A stretch of DNA of 64,000 nt from contig NZ_NQKW01000004.1 in the NCBI RefSeq assembly GCF_002252625.1, forward strand, positions 1 to 64,000, read 5' to 3'. The notes under the pieces are model-generated. The model saw only the letters and a list, made by a program, of their open reading frames with translations, did not search any database and was not told where the DNA came from. Source of the DNA: Synechococcus sp. 1G10. GTDB lineage: Bacteria; Cyanobacteriota; Cyanobacteriia; PCC-6307; Cyanobiaceae. The position numbers were made by a program, and so were the translations under genes. This document shows, piece after piece, positions 19,603 to 28,971 of the stretch (the stretch's first letter is position 1; every line of letters begins with the position of its first letter).

Positions 19603-20832
19603 ATGCGGCTGGATGTGGTGAGCCTGGCTCCCGAGTCGTTTGCGCCGCTCACCAGCCTCGGGGTGATCGGGCGGGCCTTCAACGCCGGCATCGCCGAACT
19701 GCATACCCACAACCCCCGCGATCACGCCAGCGATCGCTACCGCAAGGTCGACGACCAGCCCTACGGCGGCGGGGCCGGCATGGTGCTCAAGCCGGAGCCG
19801 GTGTTCGCTGCCTTCGAGTCGATCCCCGCCCTGGAGCGGCGCCGGGTGCTGCTGCTCAGTCCCCAGGGTCAGCCCCTGCGTCAGGCCGATCTGCAGCGCT
19901 GGGCCAGGGAGCATGACCAACTCGTGCTGCTGTGCGGCCACTACGAGGGCTTCGACGAGCGCATCCGCAACCTCGCTGACGAGGAGGTGTCACTGGGGGA
20001 TTTCGTGCTCACCGGCGGCGAGCTGGCCGCCATGGTGGTGATCAACGGCGTTGTGCGACTGCTGCCGGGCACGGTGGGCAGCCCCGAGTCGCTGCTGGAG
20101 GAAAGCCACAGCGCCCTGTTGCTGGAGCACCCCCACTACACCCGTCCGGCCGAGTTCCGGGGCCTGGAGGTGCCGCAGGTGCTGCGCAGCGGCGACCACG
20201 GCGCCATCGCCCGCTGGCGGGCCCAGCAGCAACAGGAGCGCACGAAGCAGCGGCGCCCCGACCTGCACCGCCGCTGGCGGGAGCATCAGAGCGCGGCAGA
20301 GCTGGAGGGCGCCAACCTTCAGGATGGGGCCATGCAGATGCGGATCGGCAACGGCTACGACATCCACCGGCTGGTGCCGGGCCGCCCGCTGATCCTGGGA
20401 GGCCAGACTCTGGAACACCCCGCCGGGCTGGGCCTCGATGGTCACAGCGACGCCGACGTGCTGGTGCACGCCCTGATGGATGCCCTGCTGGGTGCCCTCA
20501 GCCTGGGGGACATCGGCCAGCACTTCCCCCCGGACGACGAGCGCTGGCGCGGGGCCGACAGCCTGGTGCTGCTGGAGCAGGTGGTGGCCCTGGTGCGCGA
20601 GCGCGGCTGGCAGGTGGTGAACGTGGATACGGTGGTGGTGGCCGAGCGCCCGAAGCTGCGGCCCCACGTCGCCGCCATGCGCGCCGCGCTCTCCCAGCGC
20701 ATGGGACTCAATCCCGACCAGGTAGGTATCAAGGCCACCACCAACGAGACCCTTGGTCCCACTGGACGTGAGGAGGGAATCGCCTGCCACGCCGTGGCGC
20801 TGCTGGAGCGCTCAGGAGGTGGGAATGGGTAG
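19603..20832 (+). CDS. trmD-ispF: Fused tRNA (guanine37-N1)-methyltransferase TrmD and IspF
   Basis: One 409-codon frame without a stop encodes two complete enzymes. Residues 1 to about 230 are TrmD ([46 protein letters not shown], the trefoil-knot [14 protein letters not shown]), which methylates G37 of tRNAs from SAM. From about residue 246 it is IspF ([54 protein letters not shown]), the MEcPP synthase of the non-mevalonate isoprenoid route. A short linker ([18 protein letters not shown]) joins them. ATG codons at 20332 and 20338 could also allow separate IspF initiation. The next gene overlaps the end by 8 bases. Confidence 0.88.
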   Translation: MRLDVVSLAPESFAPLTSLGVIGRAFNAGIAELHTHNPRDHASDRYRKVDDQPYGGGAGMVLKPEPVFAAFESIPALERRRVLLLSPQGQPLRQADLQRWAREHDQLVLLCGHYEGFDERIRNLADEEVSLGDFVLTGGELAAMVVINGVVRLLPGTVGSPESLLEESHSALLLEHPHYTRPAEFRGLEVPQVLRSGDHGAIARWRAQQQQERTKQRRPDLHRRWREHQSAAELEGANLQDGAMQMRIGNGYDIHRLVPGRPLILGGQTLEHPAGLGLDGHSDADVLVHALMDALLGALSLGDIGQHFPPDDERWRGADSLVLLEQVVALVRERGWQVVNVDTVVVAERPKLRPHVAAMRAALSQRMGLNPDQVGIKATTNETLGPTGREEGIACHAVALLERSGGGNG

Positions 20833-21301
20833 GTTCTGGGTACTGGCCCTGTTGGTGTTGACCATGCTTCTGGGTGTGACACCCACCAACGTCTCAGCGG
20901 CCGGCGCCTCCGTGAACCCATCCAGCGTGGCCCCATCCAGCGTGAGCACCAGCTCCACAGCTGCCGGCGACGTTGTTGAGCTGCCGGTGGTGGTGGAAAT
21001 CCTGCGCCTCAAGGTGCCCGCCGCCGATCGGGAGGCCTGGCTGCAGGCGGAGCGGCAGAGCTGGGAGCCCTGGTTGGAGAAGCAGAGCGGCTTCCTTGAG
21101 CGGCGGGTCTACTGGGATGCCGCCAGCGAAGAGGGAGTGCTGCTGATCCACTGGGCCAGCCGCCAGCAGTGGCAGGGCATCGCCGGCGCCGAGGTGGAGC
21201 AGGTGCAGGAGCGCTTCGATCAGCTGGCGCGCCATGGAACCGGCCGCAGCGATCCCCATCCCTTCCCCCTGCTCTTCAGCGGTGAGCTGATCCCCCAATG
21301 A
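20825..21301 (+). CDS. TIGR03792-type cyanobacterial protein with N-terminal leader
   Basis: A 158-residue protein with an N-terminal hydrophobic stretch ([20 protein letters not shown]) that is a signal peptide or anchor, a Ser/Ala-rich spacer, and a compact domain beginning [20 protein letters not shown] with [20 protein letters not shown] and [10 protein letters not shown]. This pattern matches the TIGR03792 family, a dimeric-barrel-like group of unknown function. ATG 20825 is supported by AGGAGG at 20814-20819 and overlaps the ispF end; the stop overlaps larB as ATGA, so all four genes of the cluster are translationally linked. Confidence 0.78.
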   Translation: MGRFWVLALLVLTMLLGVTPTNVSAAGASVNPSSVAPSSVSTSSTAAGDVVELPVVVEILRLKVPAADREAWLQAERQSWEPWLEKQSGFLERRVYWDAASEEGVLLIHWASRQQWQGIAGAEVEQVQERFDQLARHGTGRSDPHPFPLLFSGELIPQ

Positions 21302-22011
21302 ACCCGCTCGAGCCCCTGGCACGGCTGGATCTGGGGCGGCGCGAGCGGCTGGGGATGCTGGAGGCGGTCTGGGGCGAGAACAAGGACGTCGATCAGATCA
21401 AGGTGATCCTCGAGCGGCTGCACAAGGCCGGCGAGCTCGCCCTGGTCACCCGGGTGACCGCCGAGAAAGCCGCGGCGATCGAGGACTGGCTCCAGCGCGA
21501 ACGGCCCCAGATCGCGGCCGACCTGGATCACCACAGGCAGGCCCGCTGCCTGACCAGCGGCGCCCTGCCCAGCGAGGATCCAGCTCTGGGGCTGGTGCAG
21601 GTGCTCTGCGGCGGCACCAGTGATCTGCCCGTGGCTCACGAAGCCCAGTTAGCTCTGCGCTGCCATGGTGTGCGCACCGAACTTGTGGTGGATGTGGGTG
21701 TGGCCGGTCTGCACCGGTTGCTGGAGGAGCTGCCGCGGCTGCGGGGAGCTCAGGTGCTGATCGCCTGTGCCGGCATGGAAGGAGCCCTGCCCACCGTGCT
21801 GGCGGGGCTGCTGTCCCAGCCGGTGATCGGCGTTCCAGTGTCGGTGGGCTACGGCGTGAGTGCCGGCGGGGTGGCCGCCCTCAACGGGATGCTGGCCAGC
21901 TGCGCCCCTGGGCTGAGTGTGGTGAACATCGACAACGGCTACGGGGCCGCCATGGCGGCCCTGCGCATCCTGCTGGCCCTCAGAGGTGTTGCAGGTGCGG
22001 GTAGGCCGTAA
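21298..22011 (+). CDS. larB: Nickel-pincer cofactor biosynthesis carboxylase LarB
   Basis: LarB carboxylates and hydrolyses nicotinic acid adenine dinucleotide to start synthesis of the nickel-pincer nucleotide cofactor of lactate racemase-type enzymes. The 237-residue product resembles the PurE-like fold in its C-terminal half (GTSDLPVAHEAQLALRCHGV, VLIACAGMEGALPTVLAGLL, VSVGYGVSAGGVAALNGMLA). Many cyanobacteria carry larB without larC, larE or larA nearby, and none is in this window, so the true pathway may differ. It overlaps the upstream gene by 4 bases and the convergent DUF1517 gene by 32. Confidence 0.9.
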   Translation: MNPLEPLARLDLGRRERLGMLEAVWGENKDVDQIKVILERLHKAGELALVTRVTAEKAAAIEDWLQRERPQIAADLDHHRQARCLTSGALPSEDPALGLVQVLCGGTSDLPVAHEAQLALRCHGVRTELVVDVGVAGLHRLLEELPRLRGAQVLIACAGMEGALPTVLAGLLSQPVIGVPVSVGYGVSAGGVAALNGMLASCAPGLSVVNIDNGYGAAMAALRILLALRGVAGAGRP

Positions 22012-22966
22012 GCAGCTCCTCTGTGCTGAGGACTTCTCCCTTGCCCTCCGGCTGCCAGATCACCTCCAGGGCAATCAGATCGCCAACTGAAACAGCGCCG
22101 ATCACGCCGAGGGCGTCGCGCAGATCATCGGCGCTGCTGATGGTCTTGATGGGGATGCGTCCCCGGCTGGCCACCAGCAGGGTGACGGCGATGAAATCGC
22201 TGGTGGCATCCGTGGGGCCACTGGCGGCGGCTTCATCCTGGAAGCGCCGACCGCCGACGTTGGAGGTGACCTCACTGCGCAACTTGCTGCGCTCGGTCAT
22301 CGAGAGGCGATTGAAGGTGGATTCAGCACTGGCGAAGGGCACCTGACCCAGTTCGCTGTTGGCATACACCCAGAGGTCGGGCTGGCGCAGCAGGGAGAGG
22401 CTGGTTTCCTGGAGCAGGCGCTGGAGACCGATGCTGCCGGTGGTGTCGGCTGTGGCGGCCAGGCGGCGCAGTTCATCCTGAAGTTCACGGGCCGAAGCCA
22501 GCAGACCCACCTGCAACTGGGCGATGGTGACCGGTCCATCGGCGCGGGGAGCCGCAGCCAGGGAACCACCGCCGCCGCTGGTCATGCCGCCGCCGGCACC
22601 GCGCAGGGTGTTGACGAGAAAACCAGCGATCGCCATCAGGATCAGGAAGCCGAACAGGCCCCCGCCACCAAAACCGAAAATGGGGATCAGGAAGGGGAAG
22701 CCGATCCCGCCCCCATAGCCACCGCGGTAACCGCCACCGCCGTAGCCACCCTGGTAGCCGCCGCCACCGCCGCTGTAACTGCGAGGCATGGAGGGAGCCG
22801 AGCGGAAACTGCCGCCGCCGATGCGCCCACCGCGGGCTGCCCAGCTGGGGGCCGGCGATGACAGCAGCAGCAGGCCACTGGTCAGGAGCGGCATCAGCAC
22901 CAACAAGGAAAGCCGGCGCAGCCTGACAAAAGCGAACGGAAAAGGACGAGGGGACACAGGTGTCAC
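21980..22966 (-). CDS. DUF1517 membrane protein
   Basis: A 328-residue protein with a cleavable-type signal sequence (LSLLVLMPLLTSGLLLLSSP, then SWA), a Gly/Tyr-rich low-complexity segment (GGGGGYQGGYGGGGYRGG), one membrane span (LFGFLILMAIAGFLVNTLRG) and a C-terminal domain (VTIAQLQVGLLASARELQDE through TLLVASRGRIPIKTI). This order is typical of the DUF1517 family found in cyanobacteria and chloroplasts. The family function is not established. It lies 20 bases after thiS on the same strand. Confidence 0.87.
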   Translation of the reverse strand: MTPVSPRPFPFAFVRLRRLSLLVLMPLLTSGLLLLSSPAPSWAARGGRIGGGSFRSAPSMPRSYSGGGGGYQGGYGGGGYRGGYGGGIGFPFLIPIFGFGGGGLFGFLILMAIAGFLVNTLRGAGGGMTSGGGGSLAAAPRADGPVTIAQLQVGLLASARELQDELRRLAATADTTGSIGLQRLLQETSLSLLRQPDLWVYANSELGQVPFASAESTFNRLSMTERSKLRSEVTSNVGGRRFQDEAAASGPTDATSDFIAVTLLVASRGRIPIKTISSADDLRDALGVIGAVSVGDLIALEVIWQPEGKGEVLSTEELLTAYPHLQHL

Positions 22967-22986
22967 CCGAAGCGAGTGCGCTGAAT

Positions 22987-23220
22987 CTAGGAACCACCCC
23001 CCACGATGGTGACCACCTCCAGTACGGCGTCCTCACCAACGGCCTGCTGGGCCCAGGCCGTGCGGGGCAGGATGTCGCCGTTGAACTCCACCACCACCAG
23101 CCGCGGTTCGTAGCCGAAGTGACGCAACACCTCCAGCAGAGGGAGATGAGCCGGGCAGGTCCGCGCTTCCCCGTTGAGCTGGATCCTGTGGCTGCCGCTG
23201 GCCCCGTGCTCCTCGCTCAT
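22987..23220 (-). CDS. thiS: Sulfur carrier protein ThiS
   Basis: ThiS carries sulfur as a C-terminal thiocarboxylate to thiazole synthase ThiG. The 77-residue product has the ubiquitin-like fold pattern with VVVEFNGDILPRTAW and ends VTIVGGGS. The functional ThiS terminus is Gly-Gly; here a Ser follows, so either the final residue is trimmed before adenylation or the terminus is read differently. It overlaps thiE by 4 bases (start 23220, thiE stop at 23217) and sits in the ribF-thiE-thiS unit. Confidence 0.85.
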   Translation of the reverse strand: MSEEHGASGSHRIQLNGEARTCPAHLPLLEVLRHFGYEPRLVVVEFNGDILPRTAWAQQAVGEDAVLEVVTIVGGGS

Positions 23221-24317
23221 GCCTCTTCCCCCAGGCTCTTGAGCAACTGGAGGCTGGCCGCGCCCGGATCGCTCGCCTCGATGATCGCCCGCACCACCGC
23301 CACCCGGCAGCCACCAGCCGCCTGGACCGGCGCCACTGTGGTGGCCTCGATCCCGCCGATGGCGAAGAACGGAATCGGACTTTCAGCCGCGGCCTGACGC
23401 ACGTAGGCCAGACCCACGGGTTCACGGCCGGGCTTGGTCGGGGTGGCGTTGATCGGGCCAACGCCCACGTAATCGCAGCCATCGGCCACCGCCTGACGCA
23501 ACTGCTCGATCCGGTGGGTGCTGCGGCCGATCAGGCGGTCCGGGCCCAGCAGGCGGCGCGCCTCGGCGGGGGGCAGATCCCCCTGGCCCAGGTGCACCCC
23601 ATCGGCCTCCACCGCCAGGGCCAGATCCACCCGGTCGTTGATGATGAAAAGGGCGCCATGGCTTGAGCAGAGCTGACGCAGGCCACGGGCCTCCTGCCAG
23701 CGCTCCAGGTCGTCTCCCTCCTTGGCGCGGTACTGGACCAGGCGCACCCCAGCCTCAAGGGCCGCGGCCACGGTTTCGAGCAGGTGGGTCGATGGGCTGG
23801 TGATCAGATACAGATGGCAGCGAAGCAGCTGCTCACGGCGGCCCGCGGCAGCTCCACAGGCCCGCATCAGATCCACCTCCAGGTCGTAGAGGGCGTAGCG
23901 GATGGCGGCAGCCTCGGCGGCAAGGAGCGGATCACTGGCGCGGCCGAACTCCTCCAGCACCCTCAGGGCCTCCTGGGCACGGCCGGCATTGGCGGCCACT
24001 ACCTGGGCGGGCTGCGTTCGCTCGGCCTGGGCTGGATGGGCCAGGCCCGCTCCCCCATCGCTCGCGGTGTGGCGGGCCGCCTTGTAGGCGGGGAGGTGGC
24101 AGCGGCCCAGGCGCTGGCGCAGGTCCTTGAGCCGAGCCACCAGATCCTGCCGGTCGAGGCCGAAGCGGCACCAGTCTTCCAGCACCCGCAGGCCTTCGCG
24201 GGCACGGTCGAGGTTGGCATCGAGCAGGCGCAGCACGGCCGGCTCAGGCGATGTCGGGGCGGCAGTCACGGGAGCGGAACCTGCGTAAGGTGATGGCGAC
24301 TCCAGCTCGGTGGCCAT
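23217..24317 (-). CDS. thiE: Thiamine-phosphate synthase with N-terminal extra domain
   Basis: ThiE couples HMP-pyrophosphate to the thiazole phosphate to give thiamine phosphate. The 366-residue cyanobacterial form has an N-terminal helical domain (DANLDRAREGLRVLEDWCRF and a second similar REALRVLEE-like repeat) of the type called ThiD2, then the TIM-barrel with LYLITSPSTHLLETVAAALE, VRLVQYRAKEGDD, VHLGQGDLPPAEARRLLGPD, GRSTHRIEQL, VGVGPINATPTKPG and FAIGGI. ATG 24317 starts just before the first domain. No TPP riboswitch was seen upstream. Confidence 0.93.
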   Translation of the reverse strand: MATELESPSPYAGSAPVTAAPTSPEPAVLRLLDANLDRAREGLRVLEDWCRFGLDRQDLVARLKDLRQRLGRCHLPAYKAARHTASDGGAGLAHPAQAERTQPAQVVAANAGRAQEALRVLEEFGRASDPLLAAEAAAIRYALYDLEVDLMRACGAAAGRREQLLRCHLYLITSPSTHLLETVAAALEAGVRLVQYRAKEGDDLERWQEARGLRQLCSSHGALFIINDRVDLALAVEADGVHLGQGDLPPAEARRLLGPDRLIGRSTHRIEQLRQAVADGCDYVGVGPINATPTKPGREPVGLAYVRQAAAESPIPFFAIGGIEATTVAPVQAAGGCRVAVVRAIIEASDPGAASLQLLKSLGEEA

Positions 24318-24429
24318 GGATTTCGGCGGTGGTGACAGTCCGATGCTGGTGCTGATCTCAGGAATTCTGCTGCTCGGAGGCATCGCCGCCTTCATCGGCT
24401 GGGGTCTGAGCAACGCTTACGCCCCCTGA
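24316..24429 (+). CDS. Candidate 37-residue single-span membrane protein
   Basis: An ATG at 24316 opens 37 codons ending TGA at 24427-24429. The product has an acidic N-terminal stub (MDFGGGDSPM), one clean hydrophobic helix (LVLISGILLLGGIAAFIGWG) and a short tail LSNAYAP. That profile is like small photosystem or cytochrome-complex subunits. It starts back-to-back with thiE (2-base overlap) and its 3' half is antisense to the poorly conserved ribF tail. I cannot match it to a named family. A chance ORF would rarely look so much like a thylakoid peptide, but there is no strong ribosome-binding site. Confidence 0.5.
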   Translation: MDFGGGDSPMLVLISGILLLGGIAAFIGWGLSNAYAP

Positions 24430-25422
24430 GTCTCCAGGGAGCAGCAGGTTACGGGCCAGGGCAGCGTCCAGGCCGATCTGGTGGCTGAGTTCCTCCAGGC
24501 CGGCAAAACGTTGCTGGCGGCGCAGCAACTGCACCGGCTCCACCTCCAGATCACGGCCCACCAGCTCCAGATCACGGTCCAGCAGGTGCACCTCCACCGC
24601 CGAAGGGGCCAGGGGGTCCACCGTGGGCTGGGGACCCAGGTTCATCACTGCCGCCATGGGAGCGCCACAGGGCAGCAGCGCCTCGCCTGCCTCGACGGGC
24701 CCGAGGTTGCGCACCCAGGCGGCATAGACCCCCTCCTGGGGAAGGAACTTGCGTCCGTCCACCTGAAGATTGGCCGTGGGCCAACTGAGCTGCCTGCCCA
24801 GCCCCCGCCCGCGCACGACCCGGCCGCTGAAGCGGTAGGGACGCTCCAACAGGCGGTTGGCCTCGTCGATGGCACCGGCGGCCAGGGCCCGGCGGATGCG
24901 GCTGCTGCTGATCCGCTCGGCCCCGTCCCAAAGCATCGAGGAGACCAGCACCCGCAGGCCATGGCGCCCGCCGATCTCCCGCAGGCTGGCGGTATCACCG
25001 GCCCGGTCATGGCCGAAACGGAAGTTCTCGCCCACGGCCACCTCCCTGGCCTGGAGCTCCCCCACCAGCACCTGTTCCACGAAGGCCTCCGGACTGAGCA
25101 GGGAGAGGGCGCGGGTGAAGGGCACCAGCACCAGCTGGCGGATGCCGTAGGGCTCGAGCAGGGTCAGCTTCTCGCCGGGGAGATCGAGGCGCAGGCGCGG
25201 TTCGCCGTAGAGCAGCTCGCGCGGATGGGGCCAGAAACTCACCACCGTGGGGATCAGCCCTGGGGTGGGGGCGGCGGCGATGGCGGCGATCACCCGGCGG
25301 TGCCCCTGGTGCAGGCCATCGAAACTGCCCAGGGCGACGGCGGTTGGCCGCATCGCGTCCTGGGGGGAGCGCAGGGGAATCAAGGAATCGGACGGGGCCC
25401 GGCTTGGAAACCATCCTTCCAT
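24358..25422 (-). CDS. ribF: Bifunctional riboflavin kinase / FAD synthetase
   Basis: RibF makes FMN from riboflavin and adenylates it to FAD. The N-terminal FAD synthetase part shows ALGSFDGLHQGHRRVIAAIA, ENFRFGHDRAGD and SSSRIRRALAAG; the C-terminal kinase domain shows GRQLSWPTANLQVDGRKFLP, the GVYAAW stretch, MNLGPQPTVD and the catalytic EVHLLD segment. The start is unsure: ATG 25422 is given, TTG 25383 just before IPLRSPQDAMRP is closer to homologues, and ATG 25464 is also in frame. The extreme C-terminus (TPADEGGDASEQQNS) is unlike the family and overlaps the small ORF on the other strand. Confidence 0.92.
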   Translation of the reverse strand: MEGWFPSRAPSDSLIPLRSPQDAMRPTAVALGSFDGLHQGHRRVIAAIAAAPTPGLIPTVVSFWPHPRELLYGEPRLRLDLPGEKLTLLEPYGIRQLVLVPFTRALSLLSPEAFVEQVLVGELQAREVAVGENFRFGHDRAGDTASLREIGGRHGLRVLVSSMLWDGAERISSSRIRRALAAGAIDEANRLLERPYRFSGRVVRGRGLGRQLSWPTANLQVDGRKFLPQEGVYAAWVRNLGPVEAGEALLPCGAPMAAVMNLGPQPTVDPLAPSAVEVHLLDRDLELVGRDLEVEPVQLLRRQQRFAGLEELSHQIGLDAALARNLLLPGDSGGVSVAQTPADEGGDASEQQNS

Positions 25423-25504
25423 GGGGGTTCCAGCCGTGGGGGAGCCGCCGCTGCTGCTGGCCATGGCAAGTTTGTGACGCTCCGCCCCCCGGTTCCGCGC
25501 TCCG

Positions 25505-26086
25505 ATGGTTGATCGCCTCGATCTTCAGCTGGTCTCGGCTGCCCTGCGCCGGATGGGCTGGATCCGCTTCTGGACCCAGTTGGCCCTCGGGGTCGTGGTG
25601 GTGGGGGTGCTGTTGTTCAACAACATCGGCGGCCGCCTGGCGGCCAACAGCGCCCGCTCCCTAGGGCTCGGTCCCGGCCTGTCGCTGACCACCCTGTCGT
25701 TTTTCGTGCTGCTCTGGTGCCTCTGGCAGAGCTGGCTGGTGGTGCGCTGCGGCCGGGCCCTGGCCAGCCCCGCCCGCCCCAGCCGCGGCGAAACCAGCCG
25801 CCTGATCAAACGGGGCGCCCTCGCCGATCTGGCCGGGCTCACCCTGGCAGCGGTTGGTTACCAGGCCCTGGCCGGCAGCCTGTTCGTGCAGGCCTCCATG
25901 CAGGTCCCCGGCTTCTTCGGAGCGCAGCTGGCCGTACCGCCCGGCACCCGCGGCGGCCTGATGGGACTGCCGATCACCTCTCTCGAGATGCTCTCGGTGC
26001 TGAGCAACACCCAGGTGCTGTTCGCCCACCTGATCGGCCTGTGGATGAGCCTCTGGCTGCTGCAGCGCGTTCACCGCCCCAGCTGA
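25505..26086 (+). CDS. DUF3611 family membrane protein
   Basis: A 193-residue protein with four predicted spans: [60 protein letters not shown] and [16 protein letters not shown]. The pattern, including the N-terminal [14 protein letters not shown], matches the DUF3611 family of cyanobacteria and chloroplasts, of unknown role. It is divergent from ribF and its end overlaps the convergent surE by 16 bases. Confidence 0.85.
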   Translation: MVDRLDLQLVSAALRRMGWIRFWTQLALGVVVVGVLLFNNIGGRLAANSARSLGLGPGLSLTTLSFFVLLWCLWQSWLVVRCGRALASPARPSRGETSRLIKRGALADLAGLTLAAVGYQALAGSLFVQASMQVPGFFGAQLAVPPGTRGGLMGLPITSLEMLSVLSNTQVLFAHLIGLWMSLWLLQRVHRPS

Positions 26087-26865
26087 ACCGGAAGCTCCTC
26101 CAGACCACCCCGCCAGAACAGCTCAGGCTGCAGCGGGGTGAGGGCTGCGCCGCCGGCATGGATCTGGGCCACGTCCGTGGGCCAGTCGCGGGGGCCGGCG
26201 GTGGCGGTCTCTAGGTCATCGACCACCTCACCGGCCAGCCAGTAGTAGGTACGCCCGCGCGGATCGGTGCGCTGATCGAACTGGTCGCGGTACCGGCGCA
26301 CCGCCGGGCGGCACCAGCGCAGGGAACCGATCCGCTCGATCGGCAGGGCCGGCACGTTGAGGTTGAGCAGCAGCCCCTCCGGCCAGGCCCCGGCCAGGGC
26401 CGCTTCCGCCACATCGAGAGCGAGCACGGCGGCCGGAGCGAACTGGCGCCAGTCGAAGCACGCGCTGCTGACCGCCAGGGCCGGCAGCCCTTCGAGGGTG
26501 CCCTCCATCGCTGCTGAAACCGTGCCGGAATAGAAGACGTCACTGCCCAGGTTGGGGCCGTGGTTGATGCCGGAGAGCACCAGGTCGGGCGGGGCGCTCA
26601 GCAGCCGGCCGAGGGCGAGCTTGACGCAGTCGGAGGGGGTGCCGCTGCAGGCCCAGGCAGTGACGCCATCGGCGAAGAGCCGGTCGGCCCGCTCCGCCCG
26701 CAGCGGTGTCTGCATGGTGAGGCCATGGCCTGTGGCGGAACGCTCCTGGTCGGGGCAGACCACCGTGACCACATGGCCACGCCCCACCGCTTCAGCCGCC
26801 AGGGTCTGAATCCCCTCGGCGAACACCCCGTCGTCGTTGCTGATCAGGATCCGCAGGCTGGACAT
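26071..26865 (-). CDS. surE: 5'/3'-nucleotidase SurE
   Basis: SurE dephosphorylates nucleoside monophosphates and exopolyphosphate using a divalent metal. The 264-residue product begins [20 protein letters not shown] with the metal-binding NDD, followed by [16 protein letters not shown], the [11 protein letters not shown] motif and [20 protein letters not shown], all diagnostic. ATG 26865 is fixed by the N-terminal strand. It is divergent from pheS, 80 bases apart. Confidence 0.95.
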   Translation of the reverse strand: MSSLRILISNDDGVFAEGIQTLAAEAVGRGHVVTVVCPDQERSATGHGLTMQTPLRAERADRLFADGVTAWACSGTPSDCVKLALGRLLSAPPDLVLSGINHGPNLGSDVFYSGTVSAAMEGTLEGLPALAVSSACFDWRQFAPAAVLALDVAEAALAGAWPEGLLLNLNVPALPIERIGSLRWCRPAVRRYRDQFDQRTDPRGRTYYWLAGEVVDDLETATAGPRDWPTDVAQIHAGGAALTPLQPELFWRGGLEELPVQLGR

Positions 26866-26945
26866 CGGGACCGGCAGGGGCAGGGGCGCAGGCGGCAACT
26901 TAGGCAGGCTCGCTCCGTACAGTCGACCGTTACCGCCCCCGATTC

Positions 26946-27953
26946 GTGAGCGCCACGATCAGCCTGCAGCAGCTCACCGACCAGCTCGATGCTCTCGAAG
27001 CCGAAGCGGCGGCCTCGATCGCCGCAGCCGCAGACACCGCTGAGCTGGAAGGGCTGCGGGTGGGACTGCTGGGCAAGAAGGGTCGCCTCTCAGCAGTGCT
27101 GGGTGCCATGGGCAAGCTCGATGCCTCCGAGCGGCCCCTGGTGGGCCAGCGGGCCAACGTGCTCAAGGAGCAGGTGCAGACGCTGATGGGGCAGCGGCTG
27201 GAGGGGCTGCGGGGCACCGCCATGGCTGAAAAGCTGGCGGGGGAACGGCTCGATGTGACCGCCCCGAGCCGCTACGTGCCGGTGGGGCACCGCCACCCAC
27301 TGATCCGCACGATCGAGGAGATCGTCGACATCTTCGCCGGGCTCGGTTATCGGGTGGAAGAGGGGCCCGAGGCGGAAACCGACTACTACAACTTCACGGC
27401 CCTGAACATCCCGCCGCACCATCCGGCCCGGGACATGCAGGACACCTTTTATCTCCCCGGTGACCGGCTGCTGCGCACCCATACCTCGCCGGTGCAGATC
27501 CGCCATCTGGAGAGCAACCCGCCACCGGTGCGGATCGTGGCGCCCGGCCGGGTGTACCGGCGCGATGCGGTGGATGCCACCCACTCGCCCGTGTTCCACC
27601 AGGTTGAAGTGCTGGCAATCGATGAAGGGCTTGATTTCAGCCACCTGCGCGGCACCGTCACCACCTTTCTGCAGCAGTTTTTCGGCGATCTGCCGGTGCG
27701 CTTCCGCGCCAGCTACTTTCCCTTCACCGAGCCTTCGGCGGAAGTGGACGTGCAATGGCGGGGGCGCTGGCTGGAGGTGATGGGCTGCGGGATGGTGGAT
27801 CCGGCGGTGCTCGAGGGCCTTGGGCTGGATCCCGAGCGCTGGAGCGGTTTCGCCGCTGGCCTGGGGGTGGAGAGGTTCTGCATGGTGCGCCACGGCATCG
27901 ACGACATCCGCCGGCTGTTCACCAGCGACCTGCGCTTTCTGGAGCAGTTCTGA
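26946..27953 (+). CDS. pheS: Phenylalanyl-tRNA synthetase alpha subunit
   Basis: Class II synthetase subunit that, with PheT, charges tRNA-Phe. The 335-residue protein has the N-terminal coiled coil ([20 protein letters not shown]), motif 1 region [19 protein letters not shown], motif 2 ([34 protein letters not shown]) and motif 3 ([17 protein letters not shown]). The start is GTG 26946. pheT is not in the window. nadK follows after about 60 bases. Confidence 0.96.
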   Translation: MSATISLQQLTDQLDALEAEAAASIAAAADTAELEGLRVGLLGKKGRLSAVLGAMGKLDASERPLVGQRANVLKEQVQTLMGQRLEGLRGTAMAEKLAGERLDVTAPSRYVPVGHRHPLIRTIEEIVDIFAGLGYRVEEGPEAETDYYNFTALNIPPHHPARDMQDTFYLPGDRLLRTHTSPVQIRHLESNPPPVRIVAPGRVYRRDAVDATHSPVFHQVEVLAIDEGLDFSHLRGTVTTFLQQFFGDLPVRFRASYFPFTEPSAEVDVQWRGRWLEVMGCGMVDPAVLEGLGLDPERWSGFAAGLGVERFCMVRHGIDDIRRLFTSDLRFLEQF

Positions 27954-28014
27954 TGGCAATCGGGCCGCGGCCGGAAGGCTCCCCATAAACTCGACACGTT
28001 CTCGCCTCCGACCG

Positions 28015-28971
28015 GTGCTCTGCGTCGGACTGATCGTCAACGACGGCAAGGATCTGGCCGTCAAGACGGCCGATGTCATCCAGAGCCGCCTGGAGGCGGC
28101 CGGCACAAGCGTGCTGCGAGTGAGCAGCTCCGGCGGGATGGTGGGTTTCGCCAATCCCGACCACCAGTTGCGCAGCCGTGGTTTCAGCGCCTGCGTGCCG
28201 GCGAGCTTTCACCCCGACATGAGCCTGGCGGTGGTGCTGGGGGGCGACGGTACCGTGCTCTCCGCCGCGCGCCAGACCGCTCCGATCGGCGTGCCGATCC
28301 TTACGGTCAACACCGGCCACCTGGGCTTTCTGGCCGAGGCCTACCTCAGCGAGCTGGATGGGGCGATGGAGCAGCTCCTCACCGGCCGCTGGACCGTGGA
28401 GGAACGCACGATGCTGATTGTGAGCGTCATGCGAGGCGACCAGCGTCGCTGGGAAGTGCTCTGCCTCAACGAGATGGCCCTGCACCGGGAACCGCTCACC
28501 AGCATGTGCCATTTCGAGATCGCCATCGGTCGCCACGTGCCGGTGGACATCTCCGCCGATGGGGTGATCCTCTCGACCCCCACCGGATCCACCGCCTATG
28601 CCCTCAGCGCCGGCGGACCGGTGATCACCCCCGACTGCCCGGTGCTGCAGCTCACACCGATCGCACCCCATTCCCTCGCCTCCCGCGCCCTGGTGTTCAG
28701 CGACCAGGAACCGGTGACGGTGTTTCCCGCCACCCCCGAGCGGCTGATGATGGTGGTGGATGGCAGCGCCGGCTGCTACGTGTGGCCGGAAGACCGAGTG
28801 CTGATCCGCCGCAGCCCCCATCCAGCCCGGTTCGTGCGCCTGCAGGACCACGAGTTCTTCCAGGTGCTGCGCAACAAGCTGGGCTGGGGCCTGCCCCATG
28901 TGGCCAAGCCCGACAATGGGGAGTTCGGCGGCCGTGACGGCCCCGGCCCCGGCGCCGGTGCACGCCTGTGA
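28015..28971 (+). CDS. nadK: NAD kinase
   Basis: Phosphorylates NAD to NADP, which oxygenic phototrophs need for ferredoxin-NADP reductase output. Seen: N-terminal [20 protein letters not shown], the [13 protein letters not shown] segment, catalytic [23 protein letters not shown], and [16 protein letters not shown] that binds NAD. The start is GTG 28015, directly before the family N-terminus; 318 residues. The stop overlaps the GTG of the following response regulator as GTGA, so the two are co-translated. Confidence 0.94.
   Translation: MLCVGLIVNDGKDLAVKTADVIQSRLEAAGTSVLRVSSSGGMVGFANPDHQLRSRGFSACVPASFHPDMSLAVVLGGDGTVLSAARQTAPIGVPILTVNTGHLGFLAEAYLSELDGAMEQLLTGRWTVEERTMLIVSVMRGDQRRWEVLCLNEMALHREPLTSMCHFEIAIGRHVPVDISADGVILSTPTGSTAYALSAGGPVITPDCPVLQLTPIAPHSLASRALVFSDQEPVTVFPATPERLMMVVDGSAGCYVWPEDRVLIRRSPHPARFVRLQDHEFFQVLRNKLGWGLPHVAKPDNGEFGGRDGPGPGAGARL

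Noticed and set aside
22690-22800. Repeat array in the DUF1517 gene
   Set aside because: In-frame Gly/Tyr low-complexity segment usual for the family.
24318-24430. TPP riboswitch ahead of thiE
   Set aside because: No conserved thi-box-like sequence seen; the space is taken by the small ORF and the ribF tail.
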